From Nitrospinaceae bacterium (lineage in GTDB: Bacteria; Nitrospinota_A; UBA7883; JAJDBK01): a stretch of DNA of 64,000 nt. Where the stretch lies: assembly GCA_029261405.1 (NCBI GenBank), contig JAJDBK010000043.1, forward strand, positions 62,001 to 126,000, read 5' to 3'. The position numbers were made by a program, and so were the translations under genes. A model generated the notes under the pieces. That model worked only from the letters and a program-made list of their open reading frames with translations, searched no databases and was not told the DNA's origin. Shown here in pieces: positions 47,485-56,744 of this stretch (position 1 is its first letter; every line of letters begins with the position of its first letter).

Positions 47485-47545
47485 AGGGATCCACCGGGGG
47501 AGGGGAAGGAATCATACTTTTGCCCGTTTCCGATTTGGAATAAGT

Positions 47546-47572
47546 TCAGGGGCAAACCGGGGGCAAGATTTA
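47546..47572 (+). repeat. 27-bp imperfect inner repeat, right
   Basis: Partner of 46727-46753, same orientation, about 60 bp before the right 14-mer. Confidence 0.7.
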
Positions 47573-47631
47573 GGGGGTTATTTTTTAACAACTCTTTGTA
47601 TATAATGACCGAAGTCGCTACGCGAAGTTTA

Positions 47632-47645
47632 CATTTAATAAACAA
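47632..47645 (+). repeat. 14-bp flanking direct repeat, right
   Basis: CATTTAATAAACAA, 12 bp upstream of the proS ATG; identical to 46662-46675. Confidence 0.75.
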
Positions 47646-47657
47646 TAATTGGACGCT

Positions 47658-49376
47658 ATGAGACTCACAAAGTTCTATATTCCCGCGTTAAAAGAGGCTC
47701 CAGCCGACGCAGAGATCGCCAGCCACAAGCTTATGATAAGAGCCGGTTTTATCAGAAAACTCGCCGCTGGTGTCTATTCTCTTCTTCCCGCTGGCGTAAA
47801 AGTTATCAGGAAGATCGAGGCTGTCATCCGCGAAGAGATGAACAGGGCTGGAGCTTTGGAGGTTTATCTGCCATCGGTACAACCGGCTTCTCTCTGGGAG
47901 GAGTCTGGCAGATGGGAGGTTTACGGCAAGGAACTGCTCCGCATAACTGACCGTCACAACCGTGAGTTTTGTTACGGCCCCACCCATGAGGAGGTTATTA
48001 CCGACCTTGTGCGTCGGGATGTCCGCTCTTACCGTGACCTGCCACTGAATCTCTACCAGATCCAGACAAAATTCCGGGACGAGATCAGGCCCCGGTTCGG
48101 TGTCATGCGGGCGCGGGAGTTCTCCATGAAAGACGCATACAGTTTCGACGCTGATGAAGAGGGCGCAAAGGAGAATTACGAGGCGATGCGCAAGGCGTAT
48201 ACGGCGATTTTCAGCCGTTTGGGCCTGAAATTCAGGGCCGTGGAGGCGGATACGGGACAGATAGGTGGATCGGCTTCCCACGAGTTTATGGTGCTTGCCG
48301 AGACGGGAGAGGATCGGATCGCCCATTGTGACAAGTGCGGTTATGCGGCCAACGTGGAGAAGGTGGAGCTTTCAGATATTGCGGTGAGTGGTGATGAGAA
48401 CGTTCAGGATCTGCAAAGCGTCGATACGCCCAATGCCAAAACCATCGAAGAGGTTTCGGAGTTTCTCGACATGGATTCCTCCCGGTTCATCAAAACCCTT
48501 ATCTACAAGGCCGATGGCAATATTATCGCCGTGTTGATCCGTGGCGACTACGAGGTGAACGAGACAAAACTGCTTCGGGCCATCGATTCGGGTGAGGTCG
48601 CCTTAGCCTCTGAGGAGGAGGTCGAATCGGTCGGAACGATGGTTGGATTCGCAGGGCCGGTCGGTCTTGAAAACGTAAGGATCATTGCCGACAGCAGTGT
48701 AAAGTCGATAGTTAATGGTGTCACCGGCGCAAACCGTGTCGATACCCACTTTTTTAACGTTAACCCCGGCAAGGATTTTACGCCCGGCCTCTATGCGGAT
48801 ATCAGAGAGGCTGTTCCGGGTGATCCGTGTCCCAGGTGCGACGACGGCAAGCTCTCGCTTGCGAGAGGTATCGAGGTGGGGCATATCTTCCAGCTGGGCG
48901 TAAAATATTCCGAGGCGATGAAAGCAAACTTCCTCAACCGTGAAGGGAAAGAGCGCCCGATGATAATGGGGTGTTACGGTATCGGGGTAGGCCGGACAGG
49001 CGCCGCATCCATTGAGCAGAATCATGACGACAACGGTATAATCTGGCCCCCCTCCATAGCCCCTTTCGACGTGGTTGTCCTCCCTTTAAGCCTGAAGGAT
49101 GAAGAGGTTGTGCGGGTTGCCGAATCGATATATGAAGAGTTGAAAAATGGGGGGTTCGACCCGGCGCTAGATGATCGAAACCTGCGACCCGGAGTGAAAT
49201 TCAACGAATCTGATCTCGTCGGTTACCCGCTACAGGTGGTTGTCGGCAGGAAAGGACTTGCCGATGGGGTTGTGGAGGTAAAGATAAGGAAAACCGGAGA
49301 GCGGATGACTGTGGCGCCTGAAGGGGCGTTTCACAAAATAAAGGAGACGCTTGAAAAGCTCTCGTCAATCGACTGA
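47658..49376 (+). CDS. proS: Prolyl-tRNA synthetase
   Basis: Bacterial-type class II ProRS with editing insert, 572 residues. The ATG at 47658 gives the family N-terminus (MRLTKFYIPALKEAPADAE); a TTG at 47649 would add 3 residues. Class II motif 1 (IRKIEAVIREEMNRAGALE) and motif 2 (QIQTKFRDEIRPRFGVMRAREF region) are present, and the INS editing domain spans about 230-390. Motif 3 is GCYGIGVGRT. The anticodon-binding domain is at the C-terminus. The right flank of the phage-derived insertion ends just before it. Its last 26 nt overlap the next gene. Confidence 0.97.
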   Translation: MRLTKFYIPALKEAPADAEIASHKLMIRAGFIRKLAAGVYSLLPAGVKVIRKIEAVIREEMNRAGALEVYLPSVQPASLWEESGRWEVYGKELLRITDRHNREFCYGPTHEEVITDLVRRDVRSYRDLPLNLYQIQTKFRDEIRPRFGVMRAREFSMKDAYSFDADEEGAKENYEAMRKAYTAIFSRLGLKFRAVEADTGQIGGSASHEFMVLAETGEDRIAHCDKCGYAANVEKVELSDIAVSGDENVQDLQSVDTPNAKTIEEVSEFLDMDSSRFIKTLIYKADGNIIAVLIRGDYEVNETKLLRAIDSGEVALASEEEVESVGTMVGFAGPVGLENVRIIADSSVKSIVNGVTGANRVDTHFFNVNPGKDFTPGLYADIREAVPGDPCPRCDDGKLSLARGIEVGHIFQLGVKYSEAMKANFLNREGKERPMIMGCYGIGVGRTGAASIEQNHDDNGIIWPPSIAPFDVVVLPLSLKDEEVVRVAESIYEELKNGGFDPALDDRNLRPGVKFNESDLVGYPLQVVVGRKGLADGVVEVKIRKTGERMTVAPEGAFHKIKETLEKLSSID

Positions 49377-50373
49377 TCATGACGTATCGGTTCTTCTGCC
49401 GGTAAAAAACTGTTCCCCATATATCGTGGAGGCGGTCGATAGTCTACTAAACCAGACCCATGATGATTTCGAGATCATTATGGTGGACGACAACTCGACT
49501 GACGATGGTGTCGAAAAAATCGTTGAGCGGTTTGGCGATGACAGAAGACTCAAAATCTTGCGCAGTCCGGGCGCTGGTGTTGTTGACGCTATCAACCACG
49601 CCGCCACCAGCGCCTGCGGAAAATACTTTGCCCGGATGGACGGGGATGATATTTCGTTACCTGAGAGGTTATCTGTACAAGCGGGATATCTTGATAAACA
49701 TCCAGGAACCGGACTTGTCGCGTCGCTGGTGGAAATATTCGCCGATGGTGAATTGGGGGAGGGGTACAGACTCTACGAAAAATGGGTCAATTCCATAGTT
49801 ACCGCCGATGAGATAGAGATGTCGATCTTTACAGAAAACCCCCTGCCGAACCCGAGTGTAATGATGCGCCGGGAGGTTTTTGAATCGCTTGACGGATACA
49901 GAAATCTTGCGTGGCCTGAAGATTACGATTTTTTCCTTCGCGCCTACGAGCGGAACATGCGGATGGAGAAGATCGATCAGGTGTTGTTCAGGTGGCGGGA
50001 TCATTCGAGCCGATCCACACGGGTCATGAAAATGTACTCTCCATCGGCGTTCATGAAGGTTCGCGCCCATTTCCTTGCGAGGGTCATAAAAAGACCGATA
50101 CTGATCTGGGGCGCAGGAAAAAACGGCCCCTCATTATGTCGAATGTTACTTTCCGAGGGGGCGAACGTAAAAGGTTTTATCGATATAAACGAACGCAGGA
50201 CAGGTGGTCGGAAAGTTGGTCTGCCGGTATATGATCGGGAATATGCAAAAAACCTTGAGGGTGAGGTTCTGATACTTGTGTGTGTCGCCGCTCGTGGAGC
50301 AAGAGAAGAGATAGGGGAATATCTTGAAAATATTGGTAAAAGGGAAGGGGAGGGGTTCAGGTTTGTCTTGTAA
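49351..50373 (+). CDS. Glycosyltransferase family 2 with C-terminal Rossmann-like domain
   Basis: A 340-residue protein. About 10-240 is a GT-A family 2 domain (SVLLPVKNCSPYIVEAVDSLL, VDDNSTDDG, MDGDDIS with DxD, then WPEDYDFFLRA). About 250-330 is a distinct domain starting RPILIWGAGKNGPSLC, a nucleotide-binding GAGxxG loop resembling PglD/CoA-type folds. The TTG at 49351 has a strong AAGGAGA 5-10 nt upstream within proS and overlaps it by 26 nt. The sugar and acceptor are unknown. Confidence 0.8.
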   Translation: MKSSRQSTDHDVSVLLPVKNCSPYIVEAVDSLLNQTHDDFEIIMVDDNSTDDGVEKIVERFGDDRRLKILRSPGAGVVDAINHAATSACGKYFARMDGDDISLPERLSVQAGYLDKHPGTGLVASLVEIFADGELGEGYRLYEKWVNSIVTADEIEMSIFTENPLPNPSVMMRREVFESLDGYRNLAWPEDYDFFLRAYERNMRMEKIDQVLFRWRDHSSRSTRVMKMYSPSAFMKVRAHFLARVIKRPILIWGAGKNGPSLCRMLLSEGANVKGFIDINERRTGGRKVGLPVYDREYAKNLEGEVLILVCVAARGAREEIGEYLENIGKREGEGFRFVL

Positions 50374-50489
50374 CCACCATAGTCGCGCCATAATGCGCCA
50401 TCGCAGACGCTGATTAATCAAAACACACCACGCGCTGTCTGGTACGATAACACCAGATATTTATAGTTATCCGGGAAAGGTTGATTCTT

Positions 50490-51632
50490 GTGGACACTCC
50501 GAAGAAGAATATGTCTGAACTGAACAGACAGAGAATGACAGAGAAAAGTCTTGCAGAGCAGTTACATATAACCGACCGGGATATCGAATATCGCAAAAAA
50601 CTTCTGAAGTTCACCGATGAGGATGTGAAGTACCTCGTAGACTCCAAGGAAACAGTCGTCGAGAACCTGGCCGAAATCGTTAACCGATTCTACGATATGC
50701 AGAGGGGAGTACCCGAAATAGAACTCCTTATAGGCGATGTGGAGACTTTTCGAAGGTTACACGCATCCATGGAAAAATATATTATCGAGCTTTTTGAAGG
50801 GTACTACGATCGGGAGTATGTGAATAAAAGGTTAAGGATCGGTAAGGTACATAAAAGAATAGGGGTTTCGCCCAAACTATACGTCTCCGCCATAACCTAT
50901 CTTGAGTCGTTGTTGTATGAATATCTCCTGGACGTTGGCAAGAAAGAGAAAAATTGCGACATATGCTCCGGTCGAAATTCCGCCCTTAACAAACTGCTGA
51001 TGTTTGACATCCAGCTGGTTTTTGATACTTATATAAACTCCCTTCTCGCAGAAGTAAAAATGGCGAAGGAGCAGGTTGAGGAGTACGCCGAAGGACTCGA
51101 AGAAGTCGTTGAATTGAGGACCAGGCAACTTGAAGAGTTGTCCCGGAGAGACGAACTGACAGGCCTTTATAATCAACGCGCTTTTTACGACGAACTGCGG
51201 CGTGAGGTCTCCCGTGCGGAACGGACCAAAGTGCCGATTGTATTGCTCTACATGGACCTGAACAATTTCAAAAAGCTTAATGATACTGAAGGGCACATGG
51301 CGGGTGATGCGATCCTCAGCGCCGTCGGTTCCGCTATTCTACAGTCGGTCAGGTCGATAGATATTCCCTGCAGGTATGGAGGAGACGAATTCGCCGTCAT
51401 AATGCCCGATACAGACGTTAAACAGGCTGAAACCATGTATACGAGGCTTGTCGGGAATTTTAATTCCGGGGACGGGAAAGGTATATCGTTTAGCGTAGGT
51501 GTTGCAGGTATGGGTACCTCCGATTATTTCAACTCGGACACGATTGTCAAAGCCGCTGACAAGGAGATGTACAAGGCAAAAACCTTCTCCAGAAAAAAAC
51601 CGGGACACCACATTAGCGTTATCCATCTTTAA
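50490..51632 (+). CDS. Globin-coupled diguanylate cyclase
   Basis: A 380-residue sensor enzyme. About 25-175 is a protoglobin/globin-coupled sensor domain, with the likely heme-ligating His at 121 in GKVHKRIGVSPKLY. A linker helix (about 195-220) leads to the GGDEF domain: GGDEF at 297-301 (active), preceded by the inhibitory I-site RSID at 288-291. Heme-bound O2 or another gas probably tunes c-di-GMP synthesis. The GTG at 50490 is preferred because AAAGG ends 9 nt upstream; TTG at 50481 is the alternative. It lies beside pilus-type regulators in the window but no direct target is visible. Confidence 0.88.
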   Translation: MDTPKKNMSELNRQRMTEKSLAEQLHITDRDIEYRKKLLKFTDEDVKYLVDSKETVVENLAEIVNRFYDMQRGVPEIELLIGDVETFRRLHASMEKYIIELFEGYYDREYVNKRLRIGKVHKRIGVSPKLYVSAITYLESLLYEYLLDVGKKEKNCDICSGRNSALNKLLMFDIQLVFDTYINSLLAEVKMAKEQVEEYAEGLEEVVELRTRQLEELSRRDELTGLYNQRAFYDELRREVSRAERTKVPIVLLYMDLNNFKKLNDTEGHMAGDAILSAVGSAILQSVRSIDIPCRYGGDEFAVIMPDTDVKQAETMYTRLVGNFNSGDGKGISFSVGVAGMGTSDYFNSDTIVKAADKEMYKAKTFSRKKPGHHISVIHL

Positions 51633-51678
51633 CCGTGATAACACAAATATTATATCGGATTAAGGAATCCTCTCACCA

Positions 51679-52926
51679 GTGAAGAAGTCAGCTTTCTATT
51701 TCGTCGCCGCCATTATTACAGTGACTGTCCTGTCAGTTTCCCTTGAGGTTGTTTTCGGCGCCTACTACCTTGTCAGGAACGGGGGGTACATAAGCGTCAA
51801 TGAGATGCTTGATAATGAACAAAACTCCTACATACAAGAGATGTTGGATGGTAATACAGAGTGCAAATATCTGGACGCTCTCTTTCCCCATCCTTATCTC
51901 GGATTTGTATACCATGGGAAAAAACCGTGTGGAACAGCCAATGTCAATCGTTCCGGCATGTTGGGAGTAGACTATCCGCTCGAAAAACAGAAAGATAAAT
52001 TCGTTGTCCTGGTTACGGGTGGATCTGTGGCGGCCCAATTCGTAAACGCCGGATACCTGGGTGACATCTTGAACAAGAGCGCCGATCTGGGGGGAAAAGA
52101 AGTTGTCATTTTAAATGGTGGTTTGGGAGGCTGGAAACAACCGCAACAAGCGATACTATTATTGCTCTACGGAGAAGTTATTGATGCGGTTATCACCATA
52201 GATGGTTTTAATGAACTGGATGGTTTCCACTTTTTTAAAGAAAACAAGTCTGGCGCCAGATTTGAGGTTCCTGCGAAAAATTTCATTATGGTAAATCCCG
52301 CTATAAGTACAAGTTATGAAAAACTTATGGGGATATGGATCTATAGTTCGATCTATCGTTATTCGAAAACCAACTTCCTGTTGTCAAAGTCATTTTTCTC
52401 CTATTTTGTTACCAAGAGACTGAGGGACATGGTAAGAATAATGAGCGACTTTCAGCATAATAGCTCAGCGGGAGTCGAAACATTCAGGAACATGTTCTCC
52501 CTACCTTCCGAGTGGAGTTTTGAAAAAACGTATCAGTGGCAAAAAGGGCAATACAAAAAATACATCAGCGCCACACATGCCCTTGCAAAACACTACGGCC
52601 TGAAAAGCGCGTTTTTTATTCAACCTGTCCCGGCTATTTCAAAGAAGCTCTCCGAAGAAGAGATCAGGACTATTAAAGCCTCAGGTTATACATTGGAGTA
52701 TAAAAAACCTTATCTTGAGATTGTTACAGAGGTTCTTAAAGTTAAAGGGGAGGGTGTTCCTGTATTCAGCCTGTTAGATATATTTGCTGAAGAGGAAGGA
52801 ACCATTTACGCCGATGCGGTACATTGCAAATTCGACCCTGCTACAGGTGCAAACGAAGGGTACAGAATAATGGCCGAAATAATCGCAGATACTATAATCG
52901 ACGAATGGGGCATGGCCAAAAAATGA
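51679..52926 (+). CDS. Exported SGNH-hydrolase-like protein
   Basis: A 415-residue protein with an N-terminal signal anchor (about 5-28). Weak SGNH hallmarks occur in order: TGGSVAAQF (block I-like, near 115), GGLGGW (block II-like), DGFNEL (block III-like) and DAVHCKFDP (block V-like DxxH). The spacing fits GDSL-type esterases, which often act on cell-wall or polysaccharide acyl groups. The GTG start at 51679 has AAGGA 12 nt upstream. Convergent with dtd across 3 bp. The assignment is by motif pattern only. Confidence 0.6.
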   Translation: MKKSAFYFVAAIITVTVLSVSLEVVFGAYYLVRNGGYISVNEMLDNEQNSYIQEMLDGNTECKYLDALFPHPYLGFVYHGKKPCGTANVNRSGMLGVDYPLEKQKDKFVVLVTGGSVAAQFVNAGYLGDILNKSADLGGKEVVILNGGLGGWKQPQQAILLLLYGEVIDAVITIDGFNELDGFHFFKENKSGARFEVPAKNFIMVNPAISTSYEKLMGIWIYSSIYRYSKTNFLLSKSFFSYFVTKRLRDMVRIMSDFQHNSSAGVETFRNMFSLPSEWSFEKTYQWQKGQYKKYISATHALAKHYGLKSAFFIQPVPAISKKLSEEEIRTIKASGYTLEYKKPYLEIVTEVLKVKGEGVPVFSLLDIFAEEEGTIYADAVHCKFDPATGANEGYRIMAEIIADTIIDEWGMAKK

Positions 52927-52929
52927 GTC

Positions 52930-53379
52930 TTATTTCTTCTCCGACGTATCCATGGTAAATGTCACGGGACCGTCATTGATAAGTTCCACTTCCATATGCG
53001 CGCCAAAAAGGCCGGTCTCTACATGAATAGAAAGGTCTTCCAGCTTTTTCACAAATAGCTCAACCATCTTTTCCGCATCCGCCGGAGCCGCCGCCGAATC
53101 GAAACCTGGTCGTCTCCCCTTTCGCCAGTTGCCAAGGAGTGTGAACTGGCTTACCACCAGAGCGGAGCCGTTTATATCGAGCAGGGAATGGTCAAACTTT
53201 CCCTCCTCATTGTCGAAAATACGCATATTTGCGATTTTTCCCGTAAGGTATTCGATCTCCTTTTCACCATCCCCCTCCGCCACACCCAGCAGAATCAAGA
53301 CTCCCAGCTCTATCTCTCCCACAGAGGCTCCAGCGATGGTCACCCTTGCGTGGGCGACCCGTTGAACCACGGCAATCAT
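52930..53379 (-). CDS. dtd: D-aminoacyl-tRNA deacylase
   Basis: Clears D-amino acids from mischarged tRNAs. 149 residues, normal. The N-terminus MIAVVQRV, the active-site SQFTL and the Gly-Pro motif (NDGPVTF) are present. It overlaps murJ by 4 nt. Confidence 0.96.
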   Translation of the reverse strand: MIAVVQRVAHARVTIAGASVGEIELGVLILLGVAEGDGEKEIEYLTGKIANMRIFDNEEGKFDHSLLDINGSALVVSQFTLLGNWRKGRRPGFDSAAAPADAEKMVELFVKKLEDLSIHVETGLFGAHMEVELINDGPVTFTMDTSEKK

Positions 53380-54959
53380 GAACCGGCTCCGATCTTGCCG
53401 ACAATTCTGTTTTTTACAGAAATGGCTTCCGGCAGTCGGAACAACAGCGTCATTGCGGTATAGATTACAATTCCCAAAAACAGAGCCGCTCCCAGGTGAA
53501 AAACCCGTGATAGCGCGCCAGCGTCAAAACTGAAAAAGAATGAGCTGTACATATAGACCAGAGTACCCATGATAGCCGCGGATAAAACCATCAGACTTGC
53601 GGACTTCACTATTCTGGCTCCATCGATAGTTCCGGTCTTCTTTCGCAGTAACCAGAGCAGAAAAGCCATATTCACCGCCGATGAGATCGATGTCGCCAGC
53701 GCTAACCCTCCGTGAAGCAACGGACCCATCAGTAACACGTTCAAAGCCACATTAAGAGTCATGCACCATGCCGCCACCCTGCTCGGAGTGGCGGTGTCTT
53801 TCATGGCGTAGAAAGCCGATACCAACGGTTTGACAGCCGAGAACGCAAACAGACCTACCGAGTAGTAGACAAGAGCGATGACCGATCCCGTCCTCGCCAT
53901 TTCGTCAAATTCGCCCCGCTCGAACAGAACGTTGATAATCGGTCCAGAGAGAACAATCATGCCCGCCATCGCCGGAATCGATATGAACAGGGTCAGCCTC
54001 AAGGAGTGGGAAACAAGTTCCACGAGCTTCTCCTTGCCGTTTCTTACCACTTCCATCGACATGGCCGGAAGAGCCGCTATTCCCACCGCTACGCCAAAAA
54101 CCCCCAGCGGAAACTGGGTCACCCGGTTGCCGTAATAAAGGTACGAAATACTCCCTTCGGGCAGTAAGGATGCAAGGAGTGTATCGACAAAGATATTTAT
54201 CTCCGCCACCGCCATCCCCAGGGCCGCCGGCCCCAACAGCAGACCGATTTTTCTCGTCTGTTTGTCTTTCAGGTCGAAGGAGGGAGCAAAAGAGAAGCCG
54301 AGTTTTGCAAGTGGCCTTATCAGGAGGGTCATCTGGAAAACACCACCGATTATCACACCGATAGCAAGCGCAACTGTCGGCTCCTCAAAACTGTCGTGAA
54401 AAAGAAGGGCGCAGGTTATGATCGCAATGTTCAACAGGGCCGGTGTCAGCGCAGGCAGAAAAAATCGGCCAAAAGAGTTTAAAATCCCGGTCAGCACAGC
54501 CGATATGGAGATAAAGAGAAGGTAGGGGAACATGATCCTGGTCAGCAGGGTCGTCAGCTTGAGCGAATGATCGTCCGCCGTAAAGCCGGGAGCTATGGCT
54601 CTGACTATCTGTGGCGCGAACAGTTCTCCTGCAGCCGTCAATATGGCAAGGAAGAGAGCCAATATTGTGATTACGTTACAAGCGAGAGTAAACGCGCTCG
54701 TGGTTCCTTTCTTCTCTTTTTCGTCAGTGAATACCGGTATGAACGCCGCGGTCATGGCGCCTTCGGCAGTAAGCCTGCGAAGCAGGTTGGGGATACGGAA
54801 CGCAACGAAGAACGCATCGGCCGCGACCCTGGCGCCGAAAAGCTCGGCTATGATCATATCGCGGACAAATCCGAGGATCCGGGAGAGAAAGGTCGCCAAG
54901 CCAACGGCGCCGGCGGCGCTTGTAATACTCTCTTTTGAAGTAGTCTTAGACCCCGGCAT
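53376..54959 (-). CDS. murJ: Lipid II flippase MurJ
   Basis: Polytopic protein of the MOP exporter superfamily that flips lipid II. 527 residues from the ATG at 54959; a TTG at 54983 would add 8 residues and increase overlap with ptsI. Family motifs are LSRILGFVRD, RIPNLLRRL, TAAFIPVF and the later GVAVGIAALPAMS. About 14 hydrophobic helices. It overlaps dtd and ptsI, placing it at the end of the PTS operon. Confidence 0.94.
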   Translation of the reverse strand: MPGSKTTSKESITSAAGAVGLATFLSRILGFVRDMIIAELFGARVAADAFFVAFRIPNLLRRLTAEGAMTAAFIPVFTDEKEKKGTTSAFTLACNVITILALFLAILTAAGELFAPQIVRAIAPGFTADDHSLKLTTLLTRIMFPYLLFISISAVLTGILNSFGRFFLPALTPALLNIAIITCALLFHDSFEEPTVALAIGVIIGGVFQMTLLIRPLAKLGFSFAPSFDLKDKQTRKIGLLLGPAALGMAVAEINIFVDTLLASLLPEGSISYLYYGNRVTQFPLGVFGVAVGIAALPAMSMEVVRNGKEKLVELVSHSLRLTLFISIPAMAGMIVLSGPIINVLFERGEFDEMARTGSVIALVYYSVGLFAFSAVKPLVSAFYAMKDTATPSRVAAWCMTLNVALNVLLMGPLLHGGLALATSISSAVNMAFLLWLLRKKTGTIDGARIVKSASLMVLSAAIMGTLVYMYSSFFFSFDAGALSRVFHLGAALFLGIVIYTAMTLLFRLPEAISVKNRIVGKIGAGS

Positions 54960-56736
54960 TCGTTGGATCGGAGCGTTCTGCAACCACCATATATTTAGCC
55001 ATTTCCCGGCTTATGAACGCCTCTGTTTCGGATGCTCCGTCAAGTTCCAGAGCTTTTTTCGCTAATGCCCTGCAATCCTCCATGCTGATCGATCGGATGA
55101 ATCTTTTCAGGCGTGGAATCGAGTGTACGTCCATTGAGAGAGTGTGCGCTTGTCCCAGTCCGAGCAGTAACATGGCGTACCGTGGGTCACCCGCCATTTT
55201 CCCGCATACCGAAACTTTCACTCCGGCGTCATCGGCCGATTTCATAACCCGCGCAAGCATTCGGATAATGGCCGGTGAGAGGGGCTGGTAGAGGTAAGCG
55301 ACGTTTTCGTTGACCCTGTCGATTGCCATGGTGTACTGGATAAGATCGTTGGTGCCGATGGAGAAGAAGGAGCAGTGTCTGGCCAGGATATCGGCGATCA
55401 TTACCGAGGAGGGTGTCTCTATCATTATGCCGACCTCAATATCTTCGTCGAAAGCAATTCCTTCTTTCCCAAGCTCCTCCTTGGCCGTTTCCAGTATTTT
55501 GTTCGCCTCCAATATTTCATCCGTGGCGGTGATGAGGGGGTACATGATCTTGAGTCTGCCATAGTGGGAGGCGCGGAGGATGGCTCTTAGCTGTGTCTTG
55601 AAAATATTCGGATTTTTGAGGCAGAACCTGATGGCCCGAAGACCGAGAGCGGGGTTCGGTTCTGACTCGTAATACTTCGCTACGCTGATGATCTTGTCAC
55701 CGCCGATATCAAGGGTTCTGATGACGGCGTGGTAAGGGGTGACAGCCTCGGCGACTTTTTTGTAGTCCTCGAACTGCTCCTCTTCATTCGGCAATGTATT
55801 ACGGTTAAGGTAGAGGTACTCGGTCCTGTAGAGACCCACTCCCTCCGCGCCGTGTTCGACCAAGTGGCGCAGGTCATCTGACGACTCGATATTAGCTTGT
55901 ATGGTTATGCTGTGATCATCAGTGGTGGTGGCGTGCAGATCTTTCTGGGCGTGCACCTCCTGATCGAAGTAGAGATAGTTCTGTCGCCGTCTGTTGTAGT
56001 CTAAAAACTGCTCCTTGTCTGGAAGGTGGATTACCTCTCCCGAGTTACCGTCCACTATGAGGTGGTCGCCGGACCTTACAGTGTGGGAGAGATTCCGTAA
56101 TCCAACCACCGCAGGTATATCCATCGATGATGCGAGAATGCCGGCGTGGGAAGTGGCGCCACCGCCATCAATGGCGAACCCGATGACCATTTCACGGTTC
56201 ATCTGCAAGGTGTCTGTCGGGGTCAGGTCGTGGGAAACGATGATGACATGTTCGCTTAAGTCCGCCAACGATTGCGATTCGTGATTTATCAGGATCAGCT
56301 GAAGTTTGGTTATCGCCTGCTCAATGTCATTTAATCGTTCCCGGAAATAACCGTCATGTATTTTGGAGAACCTGTTCTCATATTTTTCCAGGAGAAGTTT
56401 TAACGCCCATTCGGCGTTGCATCCACGCTCTTCTATCGTCTCCTCCACCTCCTGGAGTAGCGCCGGGTCGTTTAAGATCTGGGTGTGGGAGTCGAATATG
56501 GAGAGAGGCACGGCGCCGCCGAACTCCTCCTTCGTTTTGTCCCGCAGTTCCGCCATCTCGTTGTTGGAGCGTTCCACCGCCTCCCTGAACATCTCGATTT
56601 CGCTCTCGATCTTGTCTGGAGGAATCGGGTGTTCCAGAATACAGATATGATGCCGGTCGAGAACGTAGGCCTTGCCGATAACTATTCCCGAAGAGGCGGG
56701 GATTCCGTGAGATATATTCTTGTTTATAGCTGGCAT
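54946..56736 (-). CDS. ptsI: PTS enzyme I
   Basis: Phosphoenolpyruvate-protein phosphotransferase, first step of the PTS relay to HPr. The phospho-His is H197 in GGGATSHAGILA. The PEP site is GLYRTEYLY, with C-terminal motifs GTNDLIQY and VSVCGKMAGDP. At 596 residues it is standard. It lies 8 nt after HPr and overlaps murJ by 14 nt. Confidence 0.95.
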   Translation of the reverse strand: MPAINKNISHGIPASSGIVIGKAYVLDRHHICILEHPIPPDKIESEIEMFREAVERSNNEMAELRDKTKEEFGGAVPLSIFDSHTQILNDPALLQEVEETIEERGCNAEWALKLLLEKYENRFSKIHDGYFRERLNDIEQAITKLQLILINHESQSLADLSEHVIIVSHDLTPTDTLQMNREMVIGFAIDGGGATSHAGILASSMDIPAVVGLRNLSHTVRSGDHLIVDGNSGEVIHLPDKEQFLDYNRRRQNYLYFDQEVHAQKDLHATTTDDHSITIQANIESSDDLRHLVEHGAEGVGLYRTEYLYLNRNTLPNEEEQFEDYKKVAEAVTPYHAVIRTLDIGGDKIISVAKYYESEPNPALGLRAIRFCLKNPNIFKTQLRAILRASHYGRLKIMYPLITATDEILEANKILETAKEELGKEGIAFDEDIEVGIMIETPSSVMIADILARHCSFFSIGTNDLIQYTMAIDRVNENVAYLYQPLSPAIIRMLARVMKSADDAGVKVSVCGKMAGDPRYAMLLLGLGQAHTLSMDVHSIPRLKRFIRSISMEDCRALAKKALELDGASETEAFISREMAKYMVVAERSDPTNAGV

Positions 56737-56744
56737 GTTCTGTC

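Larger units (their letters stand above)
46662..47645. mobile_element. Small phage-derived insertion flanked by nested direct repeats
   Basis: A region carrying a truncated methyltransferase and an overlapping phage-type frame, bounded by the identical 14-mer CATTTAATAAACAA at 46662-46675 and 47632-47645. Inside it, near-identical 27-nt segments (TCAGGGGCAA(G/A)CCG at the start) occur at 46727-46753 and 47546-47572 in the same orientation. No recombinase is present. The simplest reading is a decayed, passively mobilised or site-specifically inserted element between the nitrilase and proS genes. Confidence 0.5.

Noticed and set aside
46776-47645. Active restriction-modification system
   Set aside because: No restriction endonuclease is present, and the methyltransferase lacks its C-terminal motifs and target-recognition domain.
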